Below are positions 26,503-34,873 of a stretch of DNA of 64,000 nt, piece by piece. Made by a program: the position numbers and the translations under genes. Location of the stretch: the NCBI GenBank assembly GCA_040883315.1, contig JBFLKU010000012.1, positions 124,001-188,000 on the forward strand. The letters are read 5' to 3'. The notes beneath the pieces are model-generated. The model had not been told where the DNA came from. It searched no databases and saw nothing but the letters and a program-made list of their open reading frames with translations. Numbering within the stretch: the stretch's first letter is position 1; the number at the start of each line of letters is the position of its first letter. The DNA comes from JAFGUF01 sp040883315. Lineage in GTDB: Bacteria; Bacillota; Clostridia; Christensenellales; UMGS416.

Positions 26503-27108
26503 CTACAGATTTCCTTTCATGTCTCCTACAGCATTTATGCTCTTTAGCATATTGCGTACTTTTGCCATAGGAAATCCCATAATATTATAAAAGTCACCCT
26601 CAATTCTATCTATATACATTCCTGCCAATCCCTGTATTCCATAAGCACCAGCTTTATCGTAGGGTTCATCTGTATTTATATAGCTTTTTATCTCATCTTC
26701 TGTCATATCCACAAAGTGCACTTTGGTTATTTCGTGCTCTAATAAATATTCTTCGTTTTCGAATATGCATATTCCGGTTATCACATCATGCCAGTTTCCG
26801 CTCAGCTTTTTTATCATGTCATATGCTTCTTTTTGGTCGGCAGGCTTTCCTAATATATGCTCTCCTATAGAAACCACCGTATCTGCACCTATCACAACTC
26901 TGCCCTGTGCCATTTTGTTTACAATCTCTGCTTTTTGTTTGGCTAAAAATTCAACTATTTGTGCAGGCGGCATATTTTCATCATATATTTCCTCTGCATC
27001 ACATAGCATTATATCAAAATCAACTCCCATACGCATAAGCAGTTCTTTTCGTCTGGGAGATCCTGAAGCTAAAATAATTTCTTTTTGTTGTATACTGTCT
27101 ATTTTCAT
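26503..27108 (-). CDS. maf: Maf-family nucleoside triphosphate pyrophosphatase
   Basis: 201 residues. Hydrolyses non-canonical or methylated NTPs (dTTP/UTP-type in the YhdE branch) and has been linked to septum inhibition. Family marks are ILASGSPRRKELL (residues 12-24), GADTVVS with the catalytic aspartate, and the DKAGAYGIQG segment. First gene of the maf-mreBCD-mrdA-rodA-mgsA operon. No clear Shine-Dalgarno sequence precedes the ATG although the conserved N-terminus fixes the start. Confidence 0.92.
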   Translation of the reverse strand: MKIDSIQQKEIILASGSPRRKELLMRMGVDFDIMLCDAEEIYDENMPPAQIVEFLAKQKAEIVNKMAQGRVVIGADTVVSIGEHILGKPADQKEAYDMIKKLSGNWHDVITGICIFENEEYLLEHEITKVHFVDMTEDEIKSYINTDEPYDKAGAYGIQGLAGMYIDRIEGDFYNIMGFPMAKVRNMLKSINAVGDMKGNL

Positions 27109-27128
27109 TGTAACATTTAATTAATAAT

Positions 27129-27157
27129 ATTATAAAACATTTGTAATTTTTTATCAA
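27129..27157 (-). promoter_or_regulatory. Promoter of the maf-mre operon
   Basis: Minus-strand TTGATA (27152-27157), a 17-base spacer and TATAAT (27129-27134) make a near-consensus promoter. The start point near 27122 leaves a leader of about 14 AT-only-like bases before the maf ATG at 27108, without a ribosome site. Confidence 0.7.
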
Positions 27158-27358
27158 GTAATAAAATTTTAATATTATTAATCCCTCAACACATTTTACA
27201 TTATTTTATAGCAATTTTCAATGCGATTAATTTATTAGTTTATTTTATATATGATTGTGCAAAAAAGCAGCAATAATTAGTTTTTTGGTTTGTAAAAATA
27301 CATATAATGTGATAATATTCATATAATTAAATTACAAAAAATATATTGGAGTTTTATT

Positions 27359-28657
27359 TTGAGCAACGAAATAATAAAAAAGGCACAAAATGCTAAAAAA
27401 GCTGCCATTCAAGTGGCTGCTCTTTCTGCCAAAATGCGCAGTGAAGCCTTAATCAAAATTGCAAAAGAGCTGGAAGCAAAAAAGGATATAATTTTCTCTG
27501 CCAACAACACGGATTTGGACATTGCAGAAAAAAACAATCTGGATAAGCCTTTGCTTAAAAGGCTTGCATTTGATAACAAAAAGCTGAAAGAAGTGGTTGA
27601 TGGGCTGCATGCACTTTCAAAGATGGATGACCCATTAGGCGAAGTGCTGATGTCACGCCAACTGGACAAAGGACTGGATTTATACAGAATATCATGCCCT
27701 ATCGGCGTTATGGCTATCATTTTCGAATCTCGCCCCGATGCTTTGGTTCAGATATCATCCCTTTGCCTGAAAAGCGCAAATGCCGTTCTTTTGAAAGGCG
27801 GCAGCGAAGCAAAGCACACAAATAAAGCTCTGTTTGAAGTGATACAAAATGCATCTGTATCCTGCGGCATGCCAAAGGACTGGATAACATTGATGGAAAC
27901 CCGCGATGATGTAGCCAATATACTAGAGTTGGATGAATATATCGATTTGATTATTCCAAGAGGCTCCAATGCATTTGTAAAGCATATTATGGACAATTCA
28001 AATATTCCTGTATTAGGCCACGCAGACGGCATATGCCATGTATATGTGGATGAGTCTGCTGATATTGATAAGTCTATTCCAGTGTGTGTGGATGCAAAGA
28101 CACAATATGTGGCAGTTTGCAATGCCATGGAGACACTGCTAGTACACAAAGAAATAGCTCCTGAATTTTTGCCTAAGCTAAAGAGTGCAATGGATGAGAA
28201 AAAAGTCAAGCTTTTAGGATGCGGCAAAACAAGAGAAATAATCGAGGTTGAAGCGGCTGATGACGCTGACTGGGATACTGAATATCTAGACTACATTTTA
28301 TCTATAAAGATAGTTGAAGATATTAATGATGCTGTCGAGCACATAAATGCACATGGATCAGGTCATACTGATGTAATACTGACCAACGATAAAAAAAATG
28401 CGGATATGTTTATAGCTCTTGTGGATAGTGCTGGTGTATATGTGAATGCTTCATCAAGATTTGCAGATGGCTTTGTATATGGACTAGGTGCAGAGGTGGG
28501 AATATCCACATCCAAAATACACGCAAGAGGTCCTGTGGGAATAGAAGGACTGATGACATATAAATATGTGTTAAAAGGTGACTACCACTATATACTGCCA
28601 TATAAATCAGGCGATAAAAAATTCAAGCATAAAGATACAAATAAAAAGAGCCTATAA
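27359..28657 (+). CDS. proA: Gamma-glutamyl phosphate reductase
   Basis: 432 residues. Reduces gamma-glutamyl phosphate to glutamate semialdehyde with NADPH in proline biosynthesis. Seen are GVMAIIFESRPDA, the KGGSEA loop, LIIPRGS and the catalytic cysteine in AVCNAMETLLV. The start is TTG at 27359, supported by TTGGAG seven bases upstream. No proB (glutamate 5-kinase) or proC is beside it. Its TAA stop lies in a hairpin shared with the convergent phosphoesterase gene. The 250 bases upstream are very AT-rich and hold the maf promoter. Confidence 0.95.
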   Translation: MSNEIIKKAQNAKKAAIQVAALSAKMRSEALIKIAKELEAKKDIIFSANNTDLDIAEKNNLDKPLLKRLAFDNKKLKEVVDGLHALSKMDDPLGEVLMSRQLDKGLDLYRISCPIGVMAIIFESRPDALVQISSLCLKSANAVLLKGGSEAKHTNKALFEVIQNASVSCGMPKDWITLMETRDDVANILELDEYIDLIIPRGSNAFVKHIMDNSNIPVLGHADGICHVYVDESADIDKSIPVCVDAKTQYVAVCNAMETLLVHKEIAPEFLPKLKSAMDEKKVKLLGCGKTREIIEVEAADDADWDTEYLDYILSIKIVEDINDAVEHINAHGSGHTDVILTNDKKNADMFIALVDSAGVYVNASSRFADGFVYGLGAEVGISTSKIHARGPVGIEGLMTYKYVLKGDYHYILPYKSGDKKFKHKDTNKKSL

Positions 28658-28670
28658 AATTCTTATAGGC
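28650..28670 (-). terminator. Shared 3'-end hairpin of proA and the metallophosphoesterase gene
   Basis: Perfect eight-base stem GCCTATAA (28650-28657) / TTATAGGC (28663-28670) with a five-base loop. On the minus strand it is followed by TCTTTTTATTT, an intrinsic terminator; the plus side has no T run. Both genes' stop codons are inside the stem. Confidence 0.7.
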
Positions 28671-29356
28671 GAAAAATCAATACTATCACAGGCACTCATA
28701 ATATATTTAGTGCCTTTTATTTTTGTTTCATATGATTTAGCAGAGGGTGAATGTATATGGCCGAATACTACAATTTTCGGCGAATACTTCTCCAGTACCT
28801 CAGTAAATAGTGTCTTCTCTTTGTCGGCTGCATATGGCGGATAGTGCATGGCCACTATCAGGGCAGACCTGCGGTCTGCTTTTTTCATTGCATCTTCCAG
28901 CGAAAGCTCCAGTCTCATAGCCTCTCTTTTATATATCTTCATGTCACTCTCTTTGAATTCCTGAGAATTCGGACAAATCCAGCCGCGAGTTCCTGCAATA
29001 ACAAATTTTGAAATTTTACGGGAATTATTCTGCAAAATAAACTGTTTATCGGAAAGTATGCCCTCTACTCTTGTGTAGGATGACCACCAATAGTCATGGT
29101 TTCCTTTCACAAATATCTGCCTGCCCGGCAGCTTTGCCAGCTCCTGAAGGTCATCTTTCGCATCTTCCAGATGCATAGCCCATGAAATATCACCGGGAAT
29201 AATTATAATATCTTTTTCAGAGACCACCTTGCACCAGTTCTCTTTTATCTTGTTCCAGTGGTCTTCCCAGTGTTTCCCAAAAACACCCATCGGTTTGTCT
29301 TGCTTTCCCGATAGGTGTAAATCCGCTATTGCAAATACTTTGGTTCTTCTAATCAA
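28652..29356 (-). CDS. Calcineurin-type metallophosphoesterase (COG1768-like)
   Basis: 234 residues with all metallophosphoesterase motifs: IADLHLSG (D-x-H), PGDISWAMH (G-D), KGNHDYWW (G-N-H-D), AMHYPP and FGHIHSP. Resembles the predicted phosphohydrolases of COG1768; substrate unknown. The start is TTG at 29356; it overlaps the upstream zinc-ribbon gene by the four bases TTGA, so the two are co-translated. Its stop overlaps proA by six bases in the convergent arrangement. Confidence 0.82.
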   Translation of the reverse strand: MIRRTKVFAIADLHLSGKQDKPMGVFGKHWEDHWNKIKENWCKVVSEKDIIIIPGDISWAMHLEDAKDDLQELAKLPGRQIFVKGNHDYWWSSYTRVEGILSDKQFILQNNSRKISKFVIAGTRGWICPNSQEFKESDMKIYKREAMRLELSLEDAMKKADRRSALIVAMHYPPYAADKEKTLFTEVLEKYSPKIVVFGHIHSPSAKSYETKIKGTKYIMSACDSIDFSPIRIL

Positions 29357-29679
29357 GTATTAAACTCTTCCTTTACTTCCTCTGGCGTGTCGTCGTCTTC
29401 TTCTAGGTCTACCAGCCGCATTCCGTCCATATCTTCATCACTAGATTCCTCTTCGGAAACATTCTCGTCCTCAATAGTGTAGCCACTCATCTCAATACGC
29501 TTTTCCAAGCAGTCTGCACAAAGATCCTCTCCATCTTCCAAAATGTTCTCGCCGCACATTGGACATACTTCTCCGTCGTCTTCTTCAATGTCCTTAAAAT
29601 CATTCATACATATCTTACAATATTTCATTCCAGGCTTTACATAGTTTAGATTGCAGCGAGGACAAAGCTCTATAGCCAT
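29353..29679 (-). CDS. Double zinc-ribbon protein with acidic tail
   Basis: About 108 residues, function unknown. Cysteine pairs CPRCNLNYV...CKIC and CPMCGENI...CADC form two zinc ribbons, followed by a highly acidic C-terminus (SEEESSDEDMDG and later). The start is ATG 29679 (MAIELCPRC), seven bases after GGAGGT; an upstream frame would add hydrophobic residues and swallow the ribosome site. Translationally coupled to the metallophosphoesterase downstream. A TATAAT is present upstream without a good -35. Confidence 0.75.
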   Translation of the reverse strand: MAIELCPRCNLNYVKPGMKYCKICMNDFKDIEEDDGEVCPMCGENILEDGEDLCADCLEKRIEMSGYTIEDENVSEEESSDEDMDGMRLVDLEEDDDTPEEVKEEFNT

Positions 29680-29813
29680 TTTCATACCTCCAAAATATGA
29701 TACAGATATTATACATATAATATACACTTTTTAAAACTAAAAAAAAACAATTTTATATATTTTTTTATAGTTAAAAATTTATGTTTTTTTCGTTAAATTT
29801 AGCTACGATTTTG

Positions 29814-30785
29814 TTAACTTATTCTATCAATTGCCCAGTCTATGTATTCCAGCAGCTGGCTGTCGGTGCTATGATTTTTCACCTTTTCCAGCATTTTAAT
29901 ATATTTACCATCGCCTGTATTTCCTGCAGCAATCACTACAGCTTTCAGCAATTTCAAAGGTCGCACCTCATTCACTCCCAGATATCTCTGCAGAGTATCA
30001 AAATGCTTTTTGTAATCAGTGTTTTCTTTGTCCAGCAATGTCGGAATATAGCACGCCTCCAATAAATCGCTTGGTGGCTCTATGTTTTCTATTTTTCTGT
30101 TATATGGGCAGCTGGTTCTGCAGTCCGTGCAGCCTATAAAGCTGTTACCCACCATCTCTCGGACATGCACAGGAACATATCTTTTAGCAGGCATATAGTG
30201 GCGTATACAGCTTTTCATATCTACTCTGCCAGTTCCATCTATTGCTCTGCCCTTGCAGTGCTGTACACAGTTTTCACAATTGCTGCATACATTCACTTCA
30301 TCGTTATCGCTGGTAATTTCCAAATGCATATCCGTGAGTATGCACTGAATATGCATATAAGAGCCGTATTTTTCGTTCACAAGCAGTCCGTTCATCCCTC
30401 TGATTCCTAGCCCCGCTCTGAAAGCACAATGCCTGTATGGTATTCTAGGCGAGTATTTGGCTGCATGGCTCATCTCTTCTATCTCCTGTGACATTTGCTT
30501 TGCCTTAAAATAACTCTCGTTTCCAGTTACATAATAAGCGTCTACATATATGTGGTCATTTGAAAAGCTCTCATGCTTATATGGATTATATGACTTTATA
30601 AGTGTGATAATATACTTTGATTTTGCCCAATACTCTTTTGGATCGTACTGTATTTCAAAGTCATCCCCATAGTTTCTATAGTCTAAATGCTCTTTATATT
30701 TATAAAATGGTTCTGCACTTATAATGGCACATTCATCAAAACCATATTTTTTAGCTAGATTAAAAACTATATCATTATTGGTCAT
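29814..30785 (-). CDS. QueG-like epoxyqueuosine reductase family 4Fe-4S protein
   Basis: 323 residues. Two 4Fe-4S clusters are indicated by CSNCENCVQHCKGRAI and CTDCRTSCPYN, the paired arrangement of QueG, and the C-terminal 60 residues look like HEAT repeats (LLKAVVIAAGNTGDGKYI). QueG reduces epoxyqueuosine to queuosine in tRNA with cobalamin. The N-terminal half is divergent, so a related reductase is possible. No queuosine genes are nearby. Its ATG overlaps the M24 peptidase stop by four bases. A 134-base gap without genes separates it from the zinc-ribbon gene; no terminator is seen in it. Confidence 0.65.
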   Translation of the reverse strand: MTNNDIVFNLAKKYGFDECAIISAEPFYKYKEHLDYRNYGDDFEIQYDPKEYWAKSKYIITLIKSYNPYKHESFSNDHIYVDAYYVTGNESYFKAKQMSQEIEEMSHAAKYSPRIPYRHCAFRAGLGIRGMNGLLVNEKYGSYMHIQCILTDMHLEITSDNDEVNVCSNCENCVQHCKGRAIDGTGRVDMKSCIRHYMPAKRYVPVHVREMVGNSFIGCTDCRTSCPYNRKIENIEPPSDLLEACYIPTLLDKENTDYKKHFDTLQRYLGVNEVRPLKLLKAVVIAAGNTGDGKYIKMLEKVKNHSTDSQLLEYIDWAIDRIS

Positions 30786-31978
30786 TTGCTATATACCTCG
30801 ATGATTTCTTCGCCGCCTTCTGTTATGCATTCACACCCATCATCTGTTATTATATATGTGTTTTCCACGCCTACCATGCCGACACCTTCTATAGATATTT
30901 TCGGCTCTATTGCTATCACCATGTTCTTTTCCAATGGTTCCGTAAACTTCGGAGACAATACAGGAGTTTCATTGATGTATAGCCCTGCTCCATGACCTAA
31001 GAATTTAACATTCTCGCCCTTTACTCCCATAAAGTTATCTAAATATTGTTTGTCTACTTGCTCTATTACGTTGTTATATATATCGGCAGGCACAGCACCC
31101 GGCTTCATATATGATGCTATCAGTTTTTCTATCCTTAGGCATTCGCCATGAGCTTTCTTTATTTCTTCACTCGGTTTATCGCCGAATATATATATCCTTG
31201 TCACATCCGTATGATAGCCATACATGGAATATGGTATGTCTGCAAATATTAAATCGCCTTTTCTCAGCTTTCTTTTTCTGTCCCCAAAGTGCGGCTGAGA
31301 TGGATTCAGCCCCTTTGACCCGCCTGGTCCATCAAAGCTGGTGGGATAGGTGGAATTCTCTCCAAATGCAATTTGACCCGACGTAGGGTTGGTCTGGAAC
31401 ATGCTAAAGCGAATAGTGCCATGGTGCCCGTGATTAATTAGCTCATAGTTGCTCTTGGCTGCAAAATCGAGCTCGGTCATGTTTTCTTCTATAATATTGG
31501 GAATCACATTTATCAGAAAATCAATATGTCTTTTTCCAGTTTCTTTTATTATCTCTATTTCAGCATCGGATTTTATAGAGCGCTGATATTCCAGCACTGC
31601 ATCAGCTGACTTTAGATTTTTTATTTTAATATGCTTATTTGCCATATTGAATAGGTCTATAGGCACTTTGCTTGTTTCAGCATATCCGTTTTCATACTCG
31701 CTGCTGCCTAATACACCTACAATATCACCAAAAGAGTTCATTTTATGTATGTTTTCGAAATTCGATTCCATCTTTGCCCTACTGTAGCTTTTTCGCGCAA
31801 AAAAATGTGCACCTTTTGATTTTGTAAATATTAAAATACTATCTTGAATAGTGCCGGTAAAATAATATTGGTTCACTCTATCAAATACCAGCACAATATC
31901 CCAGTCCGGGCATCTTTCATTCATCAATTCATAGAATCTATTTATTCGATTTTCTATTTCACTTTTTTCTAATATCAT
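30782..31978 (-). CDS. M24-family metallopeptidase (Xaa-Pro/creatinase-like)
   Basis: 398 residues. The N-terminal creatinase domain (about 1-150) precedes an M24 domain with possible metal ligands in GDLIFADIPYSMYGYHTDVTR (given here in parts: IFADIPYS, YHTDVTR), LGHGAGLYINE, AIEPKIS and GVENTYI. All five positions appear filled. The second M24 enzyme of the window. Start ATG 31978 shares one base with the argH TGA (TGATG). Why it follows argH is unclear; dipeptide or proline-peptide turnover is a guess. Confidence 0.8.
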   Translation of the reverse strand: MILEKSEIENRINRFYELMNERCPDWDIVLVFDRVNQYYFTGTIQDSILIFTKSKGAHFFARKSYSRAKMESNFENIHKMNSFGDIVGVLGSSEYENGYAETSKVPIDLFNMANKHIKIKNLKSADAVLEYQRSIKSDAEIEIIKETGKRHIDFLINVIPNIIEENMTELDFAAKSNYELINHGHHGTIRFSMFQTNPTSGQIAFGENSTYPTSFDGPGGSKGLNPSQPHFGDRKRKLRKGDLIFADIPYSMYGYHTDVTRIYIFGDKPSEEIKKAHGECLRIEKLIASYMKPGAVPADIYNNVIEQVDKQYLDNFMGVKGENVKFLGHGAGLYINETPVLSPKFTEPLEKNMVIAIEPKISIEGVGMVGVENTYIITDDGCECITEGGEEIIEVYSK

Positions 31979-33363
31979 CAAATTCCCTTTAAAAACTTTT
32001 CTGTTTCATCTATCATTTTCTGCACACTTTCCGGTGCAGGCCCACCGAAGGATTTTCTTTGCTTCACGCAGTTGACAGTGTCAATGGCTTTATATATATC
32101 ATCATCAAAATCCTCGGATATATCTTTATACTGCTCTAAAGTCACCTGAGATAGTGTAATATTATTTTCGATGCAGAAAAGCACCAGCTTGCCTACTATC
32201 TCATGGGCATTCCTAAATGGCACTCCCTTTTTCGCCAAATAGTCTGCAACGTCAGTTGCATTGGTGTATCCGCCCTCTGCCCCATCTGCCATAGCTTTTT
32301 TGTTGAACTTTGCAGTCTCTATCATTTTGCTGAACATATATACACAAGATGTCACAGTGTCGTATGCATCAAATAGGCTTTCCTTGTCTTCCTGCATGTC
32401 TTTATTGTATGCCAGTGGAAGTCCCTTCATCATAGCAAGCGTTCCCATCAGGTCTCCATATACCCTGCCTGTTTTTCCACGTATCAGCTCTGCAACATCA
32501 GGGTTTTTCTTCTGAGGCATTATGCTGGAGCCTGTAGAGTATGCATCGTCCAATATAATAAACTTAAATTCATCCGTAGACCACAATATCACTTCCTCGC
32601 AAAATCTGGATAAATGCATCATAATTACACTGGCTGAATAAATGAAATCCAGCACAAAATCACGGTCTGATACGCTGTCCATTGCATTCATAGTAGGTCC
32701 ATCAAAGCCTAGTTGCTCTGCAGTGTAGTCTCTGTCGGTATTGTATGTCACTCCTGCTAGTGCACCTGCACCAAGGGGCATCAGTGCGCATGCTGATATT
32801 ACATTATCCATACGGGTGATATCTCGCTTAAACATCTCTGCATATGCCATAATATGAAACGCCAAAGACACAGGCTGTGCCTTCTGCAGGTGCGTGTAGC
32901 CCGGCATTATAGTCTCCATATTGTCCTTTGAAATATTCACTAATACTTTTATCAAATCAGCAAGTTCTGTTTTTATCTTTTGTGCTATCTCTTTGGTATA
33001 CATTTTGGAATCAACTGCCACTTGGTCGTTTCTAGAGCGTGCCGTATGCAGTCTCTTGCCCGGCTCACCTATTTTCTCAATCAGCAGCTTTTCCACATTC
33101 ATATGAATATCTTCTGCGGATATATCAAATTCTACTTCGCCGTTTTCTATTTCTTTTTTAATCTCTTCAAGTCCTGCCACTATTTTGTCGCAGTCTTCCT
33201 GTGGGATTATCCCCTGCATTGCCAGCATTTTGGCATGAGCAACAGAGCCCTTTATATCATGAGCATATAGCCTTTGGTCAAATCTTATAGATGAGTGGAA
33301 ATCATCAACTGCAGCATTTGTCTGCTTGGTAAATCTTCCGCCCCATAGTTTTTTGTCGCTCAT
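31978..33363 (-). CDS. argH: Argininosuccinate lyase
   Basis: 461 residues. Splits argininosuccinate into arginine and fumarate, the last step of arginine synthesis. Seen are LWGGRF at the N-terminus, TARSRNDQVAVD, the HLQKAQPVS segment with the catalytic histidine and the fumarase-superfamily signature GSSIMPQKKNPD. A GGAGGTAGGAATT ribosome site precedes the ATG. Follows argG by about 105 bases that contain a hairpin. Confidence 0.96.
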   Translation of the reverse strand: MSDKKLWGGRFTKQTNAAVDDFHSSIRFDQRLYAHDIKGSVAHAKMLAMQGIIPQEDCDKIVAGLEEIKKEIENGEVEFDISAEDIHMNVEKLLIEKIGEPGKRLHTARSRNDQVAVDSKMYTKEIAQKIKTELADLIKVLVNISKDNMETIMPGYTHLQKAQPVSLAFHIMAYAEMFKRDITRMDNVISACALMPLGAGALAGVTYNTDRDYTAEQLGFDGPTMNAMDSVSDRDFVLDFIYSASVIMMHLSRFCEEVILWSTDEFKFIILDDAYSTGSSIMPQKKNPDVAELIRGKTGRVYGDLMGTLAMMKGLPLAYNKDMQEDKESLFDAYDTVTSCVYMFSKMIETAKFNKKAMADGAEGGYTNATDVADYLAKKGVPFRNAHEIVGKLVLFCIENNITLSQVTLEQYKDISEDFDDDIYKAIDTVNCVKQRKSFGGPAPESVQKMIDETEKFLKGI

Positions 33364-33387
33364 AATTCCTACCTCCGAAATTCTTAT

Positions 33388-33421
33388 AAAGGCTACCCTA
33401 ATTTTAGTTAAGATAGCCTTT
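33388..33421 (-). other. Hairpin between argG and argH
   Basis: Eight-base perfect arms AAAGGCTA (33388-33395) and TAGCCTTT (33414-33421) enclose 18 bases. In the direction of transcription it lacks a proper T run (CCTTTATAA), so it may be a weak terminator, attenuator or RNA-stability element that sets the argG to argH ratio. Confidence 0.5.
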
Positions 33422-33468
33422 TTAGTATATTACATAATTGTTTTTCTATCAAGCAAAGCTAAATAGGA

Positions 33469-34677
33469 TTATTTATCCAGATTTTCTTTCATCAGTGCAC
33501 CCACCTTCAATGGTAGTCCGTACAGATTGATAAATCCTTCGCTATCCTTTTGGTTGTATACTTCGTCTTCGCCAAATGTCGCAAATTCCTCTGAATATAG
33601 GCTGTACTTGGATTTTACGCCTGCAGGAATAATATTGCCCTTGTAAAGCTTGATTTTTGCTGTGCCTGTTACAGTCTTTTGTGTTTCATCCACAAATGCT
33701 GATAGTGCCTCACGCAGCGGAGTGAACCATTTTCCGTTATAAACCATGTCGGCAAACTCCAATGCCATCTTTTGCTTATAGTGCAATGTGTCTTTATCCA
33801 GTGTGATTGACTCTAGGTTCTCATGTGCTTCGTATAGTATAGCACCTGCAGGTGTTTCGTATACGCCACGGGATTTCATGCCCACTAGACGGTTTTCCAC
33901 TATATCTAGCACGCCAACTCCATGCTTTGCACCTATCTCATTCAGCTTCGTTATCAGCTCAACTGCACCTAGCTTTTCGCCGTTTACAGCAATTGGTGTG
34001 CCTTCGGCGAATTCTATCTCTACATATTCTGCACTGTCCGGTGCATCCTCTATGTTTTTGCAGATTAAATTCAAATCTTTTGGAGGTTCATTCCATGGGT
34101 CTTCTAGGTCTGCTCCCTCGTGGCTAAGATGCCAAATATTTCTGTCCATGCTGTAAGGGCGTTTTTTAGAAACAGGCAATGGTATATTGCGCTCTTTTGC
34201 ATAGTCAATAGCCTGCTCACGGGATTTGATATCCCAAATACGCCATGGAGCGATTATCTTAATATGAGGATTCAATGCCTTTATAGACAGCTCGAAGCGG
34301 ACTTGATCGTTGCCCTTGCCTGTGCAGCCATGGCAAATAGTAGTCGCTCCCTCTTTCTCAGCTATTTCAACCAGTCTCTTTGCTATAATTGGACGTGCAA
34401 ATGAAGTACCCAGCAAATATTTGCCCTCGTACTTTGCCCCAGCTTTTAGTGTTGGGAAAATATACTCTTCTACAAAAACTTTTGTTAAGTCCTCGATATA
34501 TATTTTACTTGCACCGGATTTAATTGCTTTCTCATTTAGCGGGTCTAGCTCCTCGCCCTGCCCCACATCCGCAGCCATAGCTATCACTTCTAAGTCGTAG
34601 TTTTCCTTCAGCCACGGTATAATGATAGATGTATCTAAACCACCTGAATATGCTAATATTACTTTTTCCTTTGACAT
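33469..34677 (-). CDS. argG: Argininosuccinate synthase
   Basis: 402 residues. Joins citrulline and aspartate with ATP. The ATP pyrophosphatase loop AYSGGLDTS is at residues 8-16, followed by GCTGKGNDQVRFE and SKKRPYSMDRNIW. I use ATG 34677 (MSKEKVIL), which has GGAGG five bases upstream; a start four codons earlier falls on the ribosome site itself. First gene of argG-argH-M24-QueG-like; divergent from the RACo-like gene. Confidence 0.96.
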   Translation of the reverse strand: MSKEKVILAYSGGLDTSIIIPWLKENYDLEVIAMAADVGQGEELDPLNEKAIKSGASKIYIEDLTKVFVEEYIFPTLKAGAKYEGKYLLGTSFARPIIAKRLVEIAEKEGATTICHGCTGKGNDQVRFELSIKALNPHIKIIAPWRIWDIKSREQAIDYAKERNIPLPVSKKRPYSMDRNIWHLSHEGADLEDPWNEPPKDLNLICKNIEDAPDSAEYVEIEFAEGTPIAVNGEKLGAVELITKLNEIGAKHGVGVLDIVENRLVGMKSRGVYETPAGAILYEAHENLESITLDKDTLHYKQKMALEFADMVYNGKWFTPLREALSAFVDETQKTVTGTAKIKLYKGNIIPAGVKSKYSLYSEEFATFGEDEVYNQKDSEGFINLYGLPLKVGALMKENLDK

Positions 34678-34715
34678 TGCGTCCTCCATATATGCTTAAT
34701 TATTAATTGTTTATA

Positions 34716-34743
34716 ATTATACATCTATTTGTATAAAATGCAA
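34716..34743 (-). promoter_or_regulatory. Promoter of argGH with an ARG-box-like overlap
   Basis: Minus-strand TTGCAT (34738-34743), a 16-base spacer and TATAAT (34716-34721). The -35 region reads TGCATTTTATACA, which has the half-sites of an ArgR box (TGNAT and ATNCA) but one base too few between them, so ArgR control is only a suspicion. Confidence 0.6.
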
Positions 34744-34790
34744 GCATTTTTTATGATTTTACGTAAATTTGGGTATTTTGTGAATTTTGA

Positions 34791-34819
34791 TTGTATATTT
34801 TCATCAATAGCTGTATAAT
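34791..34819 (+). promoter_or_regulatory. Promoter of the RACo-like gene
   Basis: TTGTAT (34791-34796), a 17-base spacer and TATAAT (34814-34819), about 55 bases before the ATG at 34874. Back-to-back with the argG promoter, about 50 bases away. Confidence 0.65.
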
Positions 34820-34873
34820 TTCACTAATAAAACAACGATAATACCTATGAAAAAAGTTTTTTGTGGAGCATTT

